From UBA2336 sp046294915 (GTDB lineage: Bacteria > Bacteroidota > Bacteroidia > Cytophagales > Cyclobacteriaceae): DNA of 6,089 nt. The stretch covers positions 1 through 6,089 of the forward strand of contig JBKBOE010000098.1 of NCBI GenBank assembly GCA_046294915.1. Direction: 5' to 3'. Position 1 is the first letter of the stretch; each line of letters starts with the position of its first letter. A program made the translations under genes and the position numbers. The notes beneath the pieces were generated by a model. That model did no database searches. It saw only the letters and a program-made list of their open reading frames with translations, and had not been told where the DNA came from. This document shows, one piece after another, positions 1-6,089 of the stretch.

Positions 1-1
1 A

Positions 2-880
2 GCACAAACCATGTTGGCTAAATTGTATCTGAATGCTCAGGTGTACACAGGTACCGCAAAATACAACGAGGCCGCTGCTGCAGCCAACGAGGTGATAAAC
101 AGCGGGCTCTATTCGCTTGAGGCAAACTATTTTGACAATTTCAAAACGAATAGTTCCGGTTCCAATGAAAATATCTTTGTTATAAACTACGATGAGAATA
201 ACGGCCCGGGTTTTAACCTGGCGCAGATGACCGGCCACTACCTTACCCAGCAAACTTTTAACCTGCAGGAACAGCCCTGGAATGGATACGCCACCCTGGA
301 AGATTTCTACAACTCTTATTCACCTACCGATGCCCGGAGAGGAAGTTTTCTTGTTGGTCCGCAGTTCTCATCAACCGGTGAACGGCTGAAAGATTTAAGC
401 GCTGAAGTTGGTGATCCGGATGGTCAGGATTTAACGTTTACACCTGAAATTAACGAACTCACTCCCAATAGTTTCCGGCAGGCTGGTGCACGTGTAGGTA
501 AATGGGAGTTCCGTTTAGGTGCAGGCCGTAATTTAAGTAATGATTTTCCTATTTTCCGATATGCAGATGTTCTATTGATGCGTGCTGAAGCATTATGGAG
601 AGTGAATCCAGCAAGTACTGAGGCGCTTTCTTTGGTGAATCAGGTGCGCGCACGGGCAGGTGTAAACCCCCTGGGTGCACTTACTGCAGATGACCTTCTT
701 GCTGAGCGTGGACGTGAGATGTTTGCCGAAGGATACAGACGATCGGATTTGATTCGATTCGGTAAGTTTAACGATGCATGGTGGGAAAAGCCTGCCTCTG
801 CCACCTTCCGAAATTTATTCCCGATCCCTCAAGGGCAATTACTGGTTAATCCCGACCTGGTACAGAATACCGGGTATTGA
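2..880 (+). CDS. SusD/RagB-family nutrient-binding outer-membrane lipoprotein, C-terminal part (5' end outside window)
   Basis: Proteins of this family are outer-membrane lipoproteins that cap a SusC-type TonB-dependent channel and bind glycans, peptides or other nutrients before import. The frame is open from the window edge, with in-frame codons before the first ATG at 11, so this is 292 residues of a protein that usually has about 450-600; the lipoprotein signal and N-terminal helices are missing. The opening segment (AKLYLNAQVYTG, then KYNEAAAAANEVINSGLY) is the TPR-like helical pair typical of SusD. Towards the end come the family's C-terminal signatures: FRYADVLLMRAEALWR, then a helix with LVNQVRARAG, then LLAERGREMFAEGYRRSDLIRFGKF, and finally FPIPQGQLLVNPDLVQNTGY just before the TGA stop. 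These match the SusD_RagB C-terminal domain closely. The ligand cannot be told from this fragment. A SusC-like gene directly upstream is expected but not visible. A hairpin terminator follows 20 bp after the stop. Confidence 0.96.
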   Translation, partial: AQTMLAKLYLNAQVYTGTAKYNEAAAAANEVINSGLYSLEANYFDNFKTNSSGSNENIFVINYDENNGPGFNLAQMTGHYLTQQTFNLQEQPWNGYATLEDFYNSYSPTDARRGSFLVGPQFSSTGERLKDLSAEVGDPDGQDLTFTPEINELTPNSFRQAGARVGKWEFRLGAGRNLSNDFPIFRYADVLLMRAEALWRVNPASTEALSLVNQVRARAGVNPLGALTADDLLAERGREMFAEGYRRSDLIRFGKFNDAWWEKPASATFRNLFPIPQGQLLVNPDLVQNTGY

Positions 881-900
881 TTTTCATTGAGTTAGTTTTT

Positions 901-935
901 AAGAAAGCGTCAGGATCTGGCGCTTTCTTGTTTTA
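901..935 (+). terminator. Rho-independent terminator after the SusD gene
   Basis: A 12-bp stem (901-912 with 918-929, one G-T wobble) closes a 5-base loop, GGATC, and is followed by GTTTTA and further T-rich sequence. It lies in the 85-bp gap between the SusD stop and the next gene, the expected place for the end of a SusCD transcript. The T-tract is short and broken by G and A, so read-through is plausible. The reverse strand lacks a T-tract after the stem, so it should act on + strand transcripts only. Confidence 0.82.
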
Positions 936-965
936 TTGTACTTTCGCTGTGTAATTCACGGATCT

Positions 966-3900
966 GTGGGTAGGTATTTTTTTGTGCTGCTGATTCTCAT
1001 TTGTGGCTGCTCCGGGCACAAATTCGAAAAAGATTTTGTGTTGTTGCCCCCTGCAACCACCGGCATTGATTTTACCAACCGGCTTACCTTCACGGAAGCT
1101 TTTAATTGCTACACGTACCGTAACTTCTACAATGGTGCAGGTGTTGCTATTGGCGATGTTAATAATGACGGCCTTCCGGACATTTATTTTAGCGGTAACC
1201 AGGTTGATAACAAGTTATACCTGAACAAGGGTAATTTTCAGTTTGAAGATATAACTGATAAAGCCGGTGTAGCCTGTTCAAATGTCTGGTCAACCGGAGT
1301 TAGTTTTGCTGATGTAAATGCCGATGGCTGGCTGGATATTTTTGTATGCAAATCAGGTCCACCGCTTGGGGGAAACCGTTACAATGAATTATTTATCAAT
1401 AATGGCGACTTAACCTTTACTGAACAGGCAGCCGCATGGGGCGTTGCCGATGAAGGCCTTTCCATACATGCAGTATTTTTTGATTATGATAAAGACGGAG
1501 ACTTGGATTTTTACCTTTTAAATAATTCCAATCGCCCTGTAGGAATATTTGATCTGAATATCGGTCAACGTAATATCCGAGATCCCTTTGGCGGAAACAA
1601 ACTATACCGCAATGACGGTAATCGATTTACCGATGTCAGTGAGCAGGCAGGTATTTATGGTAGTGCCATTGGGTTTGGCTTGGGCGTTACCGTGGCTGAT
1701 GTTAACCAAGACGGCTGGCAGGATATTTTTGTAAGTAATGATTTTTTTGAACGCGATTACCTGTATATCAATAACCAGAACGGCACATTTACCGAAATGC
1801 TTGAAGAATGTATCAACGAGATTAGCATGGGTTCAATGGGTGCCGATATTGCAGACCTGAATAATGATGGGTTTCCTGAAATTTATGTTACCGAGATGTT
1901 ACCCGAACAGTTGGCACGCAGAAAATCAACTGCGCTGTTTGAAGATTGGAACAAATACGAGGCAAATCTGAATAACGGCTATTTCAGGCAATTCAGTCGA
2001 AATGTACTACAGATGAATAACGGACCTGTACCCGGGCTACCCTCGAGGGTTTCGTTTAGCGAAATTGGCCGGTTTGCTGGCGTGGCGGCAACCGATTGGA
2101 GCTGGGGAGCACTGATCTTTGATTATGATAACGATGGGTTGAAGGACCTCTTCGTGGCTAACGGTATTCCCCGCGATTTGACCGATCAGGATTACATAAC
2201 CTTTGAAGCAGCTGAAATACTTCGACAATTTAATCCGGCACGGGATAGCTTATTATTAACAAAACTTATCGGCCTTATACCGTCCACTCCCGTACCTAAC
2301 TACTTGTTTCAAAACAAAGGAAACTTTCAGTTCGCCAATGTGGCCGGAGCATCTGATATCGGAAAGCCCGGATTCTCAAACGGAGCAGCTTATGGCGACC
2401 TGGATAATGATGGCGATTTAGACCTGGTGGTAAACAACATTGATGATGTGGCCTGGCTTTTTAAAAATTTGTCAAGAGAAACAGCAGCCGAAAGATCAAA
2501 TTTCTTAATGCTGGAACTAAACGGAGCAGCTCGTAATACAAAATCTTTTGGTGCTAAAGCGGTTGCGTATTATGCCGGTATGTCGGTCTATGCTGAACAT
2601 TCTCCGGTAAAGGGGTATATGTCATCCATTGATCAGCGCCTTCATTTCGGATTGGGTAATAAAACCAAAGCCGACTCAGTTGTAGTTTGGTGGCCAGGCG
2701 GGGGTAAAACTATCCTCCGCGATGTTATGGCTAATCAGTTTTTAAGTCTGGAGGAGCCAAAACACGCAAGACCCTGCTCCGCAGCAACTGTAACGAATCA
2801 TTCAGCGTCATTTTTCGCTGAAATAAATTTTCCCACAATAGATTTTAAACATCAGGGCAATTCATTCAACGACTTTAACCGGGATCCGCTGCTGTTGGAA
2901 ATGATGAGCAACGAAGGTCAAAAGCTGGTTGTACTGGATTTTGATAACAATGGCCTGGAGGATATTTTGATAGGTGGCTCTACCGGCTATGCTACCCACG
3001 TATGGTTGCAACAAGAAAATGGTGTTTTTAAAAAAAGATTTCCTTTTGAAGAAGAACCGTTTTCGGAAACCTCGGATATCGTTGTTGATGATCTAACAGG
3101 CGATGGTTTACCCGATGTTTATCTGGCTTGTGGCGGAAATCAGTTTTCACGGCAATCTCCCCAATATCGCGATAAACTTTACGTAAACCAGGGAAATAAC
3201 AAGTATGCCGAGGCTGCAAAAATTATTCGCGGTGGCGATCGGTTTGAAAGCACGGCATTTGCACTTGCCCTGGACTTTGATCAGGATGGAATCACTGATC
3301 TGATTACCGGCTCTCGCCATATCCCGTTTCAATACGGATTACCGGCTGATGCCTGCTTGCTTAAGGGTAAAGGCCAGGGCATTTTTGAAGACGCAACCGA
3401 ACGGTTGGCCCCGGGGTTTAAAAAATTAGGACTGTTGCGCAGTGGAGTATTATTCGATTTTGATCGTGATGGCGATGAAGATATCGCGATAACCGGGGAG
3501 TGGATGGGATTGTCATTTTTTGAAAATAAGAATGGCGTATATACCCTGGCTTCACAGCAACTTGGACTTGAAAACTCGGCAGGCTTATGGAATATCCTGA
3601 CGGTAGCGGATGTGAATAATGATGGTTTTCCGGACTTGATAGCAGGTAACCAGGGGCTTAATTCCTTATATGAGGCGTCACAACGCCAGCCGCTTACCAT
3701 GTATGTAAGCGATTTTGATGGTAATGGCAATTTGGAGCAGATTATTTGCCAGCATAACGAAGGGCAGGATTATCCGCTTGCAATGTGGTCAACCCTGGTA
3801 AAACAGTTGCCCTCTCTTAAAAAGAAATTTCAGCGCAATCAGGACTATAAGGATAAATCGATTCAGGAAATTTTTGAGGGTAAGGCATTAAACCATGTTG

Positions 3901-4292
3901 TTAAACATCGGGTAACCGAACTGTCAAGCATGGTTTATCTGAACGATAAGGGTAAACAGTTTATACCCAAGCCGCTACCCTGGCAAGCGCAGCTAACAAA
4001 AATTTATTCCATCCACTGTATGGATGTAAATGGCGATGGGTTTATCGATATACTGCTAGCTGGAAATCAGCATAAAGCCAAGCCTGAGGTGGGTATTTTA
4101 TCGGCAAGTTATGGAACACTTCTTCTCGGCAACGGAGATGGAAACTTCACCTATGTTCAGCCGGCTCAATCCGGTATTTTTGTCAATGGAGAGGTGCGCG
4201 ATATTGCACAAATACAAATCAATCAGGAAACATACGTTATCTTTCTAATCAACAACCAATCATTAAAATTTTTCAAACTGATTAAACCATGA
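966..4292 (+). CDS. Large FG-GAP/VCBS-repeat lipoprotein with central ASPIC/UnbV domain (CRTAC1-like)
   Basis: Predicted envelope lipoprotein of 1108 residues; the family's molecular function is not established. The GTG start at 966 gives a compact signal peptide (MGRYFFVLLILICGC) with the lipid-carrying cysteine at residue 15. A TTG at 936 is also in frame but sits right behind the terminator T-tract and adds a 10-residue extension; an in-frame TAA at 900 rules out anything earlier. Calcium-type DxDxDG loops begin at residues 64, 116, 173, 245, 297, 386 and 478. An ASPIC/UnbV domain follows at about 526-598, with GYMSSIDQRLHFGLG at 550-564 and a VVVWWPGG strand. Seven more loops begin at 658, 709, 770, 831, 882, 916 and 1020. 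Conserved-looking family landmarks in the second half are NDFNRDPLL, GGNQF (723-727), LVKQLPSLKKKF (944-955) and SYGTLLLG (from 1048). Two integrin-like beta-propellers flanking the ASPIC domain is the inferred fold. It overlaps the next gene by 4 bp and is paralogous to the gene at 4855. It looks intact; the ligand is unknown. Confidence 0.93.
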   Translation: MGRYFFVLLILICGCSGHKFEKDFVLLPPATTGIDFTNRLTFTEAFNCYTYRNFYNGAGVAIGDVNNDGLPDIYFSGNQVDNKLYLNKGNFQFEDITDKAGVACSNVWSTGVSFADVNADGWLDIFVCKSGPPLGGNRYNELFINNGDLTFTEQAAAWGVADEGLSIHAVFFDYDKDGDLDFYLLNNSNRPVGIFDLNIGQRNIRDPFGGNKLYRNDGNRFTDVSEQAGIYGSAIGFGLGVTVADVNQDGWQDIFVSNDFFERDYLYINNQNGTFTEMLEECINEISMGSMGADIADLNNDGFPEIYVTEMLPEQLARRKSTALFEDWNKYEANLNNGYFRQFSRNVLQMNNGPVPGLPSRVSFSEIGRFAGVAATDWSWGALIFDYDNDGLKDLFVANGIPRDLTDQDYITFEAAEILRQFNPARDSLLLTKLIGLIPSTPVPNYLFQNKGNFQFANVAGASDIGKPGFSNGAAYGDLDNDGDLDLVVNNIDDVAWLFKNLSRETAAERSNFLMLELNGAARNTKSFGAKAVAYYAGMSVYAEHSPVKGYMSSIDQRLHFGLGNKTKADSVVVWWPGGGKTILRDVMANQFLSLEEPKHARPCSAATVTNHSASFFAEINFPTIDFKHQGNSFNDFNRDPLLLEMMSNEGQKLVVLDFDNNGLEDILIGGSTGYATHVWLQQENGVFKKRFPFEEEPFSETSDIVVDDLTGDGLPDVYLACGGNQFSRQSPQYRDKLYVNQGNNKYAEAAKIIRGGDRFESTAFALALDFDQDGITDLITGSRHIPFQYGLPADACLLKGKGQGIFEDATERLAPGFKKLGLLRSGVLFDFDRDGDEDIAITGEWMGLSFFENKNGVYTLASQQLGLENSAGLWNILTVADVNNDGFPDLIAGNQGLNSLYEASQRQPLTMYVSDFDGNGNLEQIICQHNEGQDYPLAMWSTLVKQLPSLKKKFQRNQDYKDKSIQEIFEGKALNHVVKHRVTELSSMVYLNDKGKQFIPKPLPWQAQLTKIYSIHCMDVNGDGFIDILLAGNQHKAKPEVGILSASYGTLLLGNGDGNFTYVQPAQSGIFVNGEVRDIAQIQINQETYVIFLINNQSLKFFKLIKP
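1053..2204 (+). repeat. Paralogous block, copy 1 (matches 4957-6087)
   Basis: Residues 30-413 of the first large lipoprotein align with residues 35-411 of the second. The net length difference is 7 residues, explained by one linker insertion near residues 353-360 (GPVPGLP). In residues 139-188, 41 of 50 are identical by direct count. Exact DNA matches survive: 21 bases at 1475-1495 (equal to 5379-5399) and 20 bases at 1737-1756 (equal to 5641-5660). The signal peptides do not align, so the duplication is visible only in the mature domain. This is divergent gene duplication, not a recent DNA repeat. Confidence 0.9.
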
Positions 4293-4855
4293 AACGACCT
4301 CGTTTTATTTTTGGAATGCTGTTAATAATTTCAATAGCTACGTACTCCTGCCGGCAATCAGCGTATGAGCGCTTGGTACAAAAGGAATTGGCAAGGAACA
4401 TTCGTTATGATTCACTTTTTTTAGGCCTTCGTTTTAATATGAGCAGCAAAGAATTTTATACCGCCTGCTGGGAGATGAACAAGCAAGGCCTTCTTATGCA
4501 GGGACCCGGAAACCTGAGCGTTCAATGGCAGATGGATTCTTCGCAAATGCGCTCACTTACCTACGTGTGGTTCTATCCTGATTTCCGAAATGATTCCATC
4601 TATAGAATGCCGGTTGAATTTCAATATGTGTATTGGTCGCCTGTGTACCAGCCACTATCAGCAGATTCCCTGTTGCTTGACGTAAAGCGATTATTTGAAA
4701 AATGGTATGGCGGTACGTTTCTCTATCAGGAAAGTAAAGATGGACTGCAAAAAGTTTGGGTGAAAGTTGATGGCAACAGGCGCATTCGATTGTATAAAAA
4801 GAATATCTCAACGGTTAGTGCTGAATTTCTCGATTTACTTAATACGGAAGAATAG
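4289..4855 (+). CDS. Small lipoprotein of unknown function, between two VCBS lipoproteins
   Basis: I cannot assign this 188-residue protein to a functional family. The N-terminus (MKRPR, then a hydrophobic stretch FIFGMLLIISIATYS, then Cys21) reads as a lipoprotein signal. The lipobox TYSC is not ideal because position -3 is threonine, so a Sec-anchored or secreted form cannot be excluded. The mature part is rich in aromatic residues: FLGLRFNMSSKEFYTACWEMNKQGLL (43-69), then beta-rich stretches such as LTYVWFYPDF (90-99) and VEFQYVYWSPVYQ (109-121), and a late KVWVKVDGNRRIRLYKK segment (155-171). A second cysteine is at residue 60. Start choice: the ATG at 4289 supplies the basic n-region; the next in-frame ATG (residue 10) would lose it. 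The start overlaps the upstream TGA as ATGA, and the TAG stop shares a base with the next GTG, so translation is probably coupled on both sides. A partner or folding role for the neighbouring propeller proteins is only a guess from position. Confidence 0.88.
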   Translation: MKRPRFIFGMLLIISIATYSCRQSAYERLVQKELARNIRYDSLFLGLRFNMSSKEFYTACWEMNKQGLLMQGPGNLSVQWQMDSSQMRSLTYVWFYPDFRNDSIYRMPVEFQYVYWSPVYQPLSADSLLLDVKRLFEKWYGGTFLYQESKDGLQKVWVKVDGNRRIRLYKKNISTVSAEFLDLLNTEE

Positions 4856-4857
4856 TG
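4846..4857 (+). promoter_or_regulatory. Weak ribosome-binding site and TAGTG stop/start overlap
   Basis: GGAAG at 4846-4850 lies 4 bases before a GTG at 4855-4857, whose first G is the last base of the TAG stop (4853-4855) of the small lipoprotein gene. The spacing is short for a Shine-Dalgarno site. The arrangement fits re-initiation by a terminating ribosome, and it fixes the start of the downstream lipoprotein because no ATG or other good start precedes its signal peptide. Confidence 0.55.
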
Positions 4858-6089
4858 AATAAAATTAGTTTTCTGCAAATACTATTGGTATTAATAATCC
4901 CTGCGTGTAACGTTCGGAATAAAAAAAATCCAACCCTTTTCGAACTCATGTCTTCGGCAGAAACCGGAATAACATTTCGAAACGATCTACCCTTTACCAG
5001 CGAGTTTAACATTTTTACCTATCGTAATTTTTATAATGGCGGAGGAGTAGCCATTGGCGATATTAACAATGACGGTTTGCCTGATATTTATTTTACCAAT
5101 AACCTGGGCGACAATGCGCTTTATTTGAATAAAGGAAATTTTCGCTTCGAGGATATTACAGCAAAAGCCGGTGTTGCCGGCAAGCAGGCATGGAGTACCG
5201 GTGTAGCCATGGCCGATATAAATGGCGATGGCTTTCTCGACATTTATGTATGCAATTCGGGCGACATTAAAAACGACAACCGGGAAAATGAGTTGTTCAT
5301 TAATAATGGCGACCTAACATTTACCGAACAAGCTGCGGTATGGGGTTTGAATGACCCGGGATTCTCTACCCATGCCGCATTTTTTGATTATGATAAAGAT
5401 GGCGATCTGGATGTTTACTTGCTTAACAATTCATTTAAGGCCATCGGTAGTTTTAACCTCATGCAGAATATACGCCATAAACGCGATTCTGTTGGCGGAG
5501 ATAAGCTGTACAGGAATGATGGTAACCGGTTTACCGATGTTAGTGTTGATGCAGGTATTTACGGCAGCGTTATAGGTTTTGGACTTGGAGTTACTATAGG
5601 CGATCTGAATAATGACGGGTGGTTGGATATTTTTATTTCCAATGATTTTTTTGAACGCGACTACCTTTACTTAAATAACCGGAATGGCACCTTTAAAGAA
5701 ATTTTGGAACAGGCCATGCCTTCCGTTAGTGCGGCCTCCATGGGCGCTGATATGGCCGACATCAATAACGATGGCTGGCTGGACATTTTTGTTACCGATA
5801 TGTTGCCCGAACAGTATGAACGCCTTAAACAAATTACCACTTTCGAGAACTGGGATAAGCTGATGTATAATGTGCGAAACGGGTACCACTACCAGTTCAC
5901 ACGTAACATGCTCCACCTGAACAACCGAAACAATACCTTTAGTGATATTAGCCGCCTAAGCGGGGTAGAAGCAACAGACTGGAGTTGGGGTGCGTTGATT
6001 TTTGATATAGACAATGATGGATTTAAGGATATTTTCGTTGCTAATGGTATTTATAAAGACATTACCGATCTGGATTACCTCAATTTTAT
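4855..6089 (+). CDS. Second FG-GAP/VCBS-repeat lipoprotein, N-terminal part (3' end outside window)
   Basis: This frame is open from a GTG at 4855 to the window edge, giving 411 complete codons with no stop. The N-terminus (MNKISFLQILLVLIIPAC) is a clear lipoprotein signal: basic n-region, hydrophobic core, lipobox IPAC with the lipidated Cys18. Calcium-type DxDxDG loops begin at residues 69, 121, 178, 250, 302 and 384. The first four intervals between them (52, 57, 72, 52) are the same as in the lipoprotein gene at 966; the fifth is 82 instead of 89. Shared signatures include TYRNFYNG.GVAIGD, ELFINNGDLTFTEQAA, FFDYDKDGDLD, NDFFERDYLY, DMLPEQ and ATDWSWGALIFD. The protein is therefore a paralogue and probably continues through a seventh loop and an ASPIC/UnbV domain to about 1100 residues, which is inference beyond the window. 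Residues just after the cysteine (NVRNKKN) are basic, unlike the acidic surface-export signals described in some Bacteroidota. Its function and ligand are unknown. Confidence 0.93.
   Translation, partial: MNKISFLQILLVLIIPACNVRNKKNPTLFELMSSAETGITFRNDLPFTSEFNIFTYRNFYNGGGVAIGDINNDGLPDIYFTNNLGDNALYLNKGNFRFEDITAKAGVAGKQAWSTGVAMADINGDGFLDIYVCNSGDIKNDNRENELFINNGDLTFTEQAAVWGLNDPGFSTHAAFFDYDKDGDLDVYLLNNSFKAIGSFNLMQNIRHKRDSVGGDKLYRNDGNRFTDVSVDAGIYGSVIGFGLGVTIGDLNNDGWLDIFISNDFFERDYLYLNNRNGTFKEILEQAMPSVSAASMGADMADINNDGWLDIFVTDMLPEQYERLKQITTFENWDKLMYNVRNGYHYQFTRNMLHLNNRNNTFSDISRLSGVEATDWSWGALIFDIDNDGFKDIFVANGIYKDITDLDYLNF
4957..6087 (+). repeat. Paralogous block, copy 2 (matches 1053-2204)
   Basis: This is the second copy of the duplicated propeller region, residues 35-411 of the partial gene. 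From the start of the block to the DMLPEQ motif the two proteins align by eye without any gap. The copy lacks the 7-residue linker insertion seen in copy 1. Any similarity beyond 6089 cannot be seen. Confidence 0.9.

Noticed and set aside
939..946. TACTTTCG resembles the Bacteroidota -7 promoter element TAnnTTTG.
   Set aside because: It has one mismatch, and no TTTG-like -33 element lies at the expected distance upstream, where the terminator hairpin sits. Too weak to annotate.
949..959. Near-palindrome GTGTAATTCAC upstream of the first large lipoprotein gene, a possible operator.
   Set aside because: The arms are only a few bases long and symmetry needs one inserted base; this is expected by chance.
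936..965. In-frame TTG at 936 as start of the first large lipoprotein.
   Set aside because: It would put ten extra, mostly non-hydrophobic residues before a signal peptide that is already complete from GTG 966, and it begins at the edge of the terminator T-tract. It remains possible but is less likely.
1003..1224. Second + strand open frame of 73 codons near the start of the first large lipoprotein gene.
   Set aside because: It overlaps the signal peptide and the first calcium loop of the real gene in another frame and has no independent support.
3329..3730. Reverse-strand open frame of 133 codons inside the first large lipoprotein gene, plus several shorter ones elsewhere.
   Set aside because: They lie wholly inside strongly supported + strand genes, their translations show no recognisable domain, and they are explained as shadows of the coding strand.
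3895..3908. Small inverted repeat ATGTT-GTTA-AACAT.
   Set aside because: The stem is five base pairs, lies inside coding sequence and lacks a T-tract; no regulatory meaning can be supported.
1155..6030. Recurring GAT-rich motifs (GAT..AA..GATGG) that look like a dispersed DNA repeat.
   Set aside because: They are the codons of the DxDxDG calcium loops, so the periodicity is a protein-level repeat and not a CRISPR array or mobile repeat.

Overview
The window most likely comes from a bacterium of the phylum Bacteroidota. The grounds are a SusD/RagB-family gene, three predicted lipoproteins, long FG-GAP/VCBS lipoproteins of the kind common in that phylum, weak or absent Shine-Dalgarno sequences, and moderate GC. 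A Cytophagales-like lineage is a reasonable guess, but the sequence does not settle it. All genes lie on the + strand and coding density is very high.

Layout. (1) Positions 2-880 hold the C-terminal 292 residues of a SusD/RagB-like outer-membrane nutrient-binding lipoprotein; its start, and presumably a SusC/TonB-dependent partner, lie to the left of the window. (2) An 85-bp gap holds a strong hairpin (901-929) followed by an imperfect T-tract, read as a rho-independent terminator. (3) Positions 966-4292 encode a 1108-residue lipoprotein with seven calcium-type DxDxDG loops, an ASPIC/UnbV domain, then seven more such loops, suggesting two beta-propellers in one chain. (4) Positions 4289-4855 encode a 188-residue lipoprotein of unknown function, joined to the previous gene by an ATGA overlap. 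(5) From 4855 to the window edge runs a second FG-GAP/VCBS lipoprotein, a close paralogue of the first. It starts at a GTG that shares its first G with the TAG stop of the small gene. This third gene of the cluster has no ATG start and is cut by the window edge, so it is easy to miss.

How the genes may work together. The SusD protein would capture a ligand at the outer surface and hand it to its transporter. The three downstream genes look like one translationally coupled unit (large propeller lipoprotein, small lipoprotein, large propeller lipoprotein) behind a terminator, so they may be expressed separately from, or below the level of, the SusCD pair. A role in binding or processing glycan, peptide or another surface ligand is inferred from context only. 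No enzyme, mobile element, RNA gene or CRISPR array was seen.
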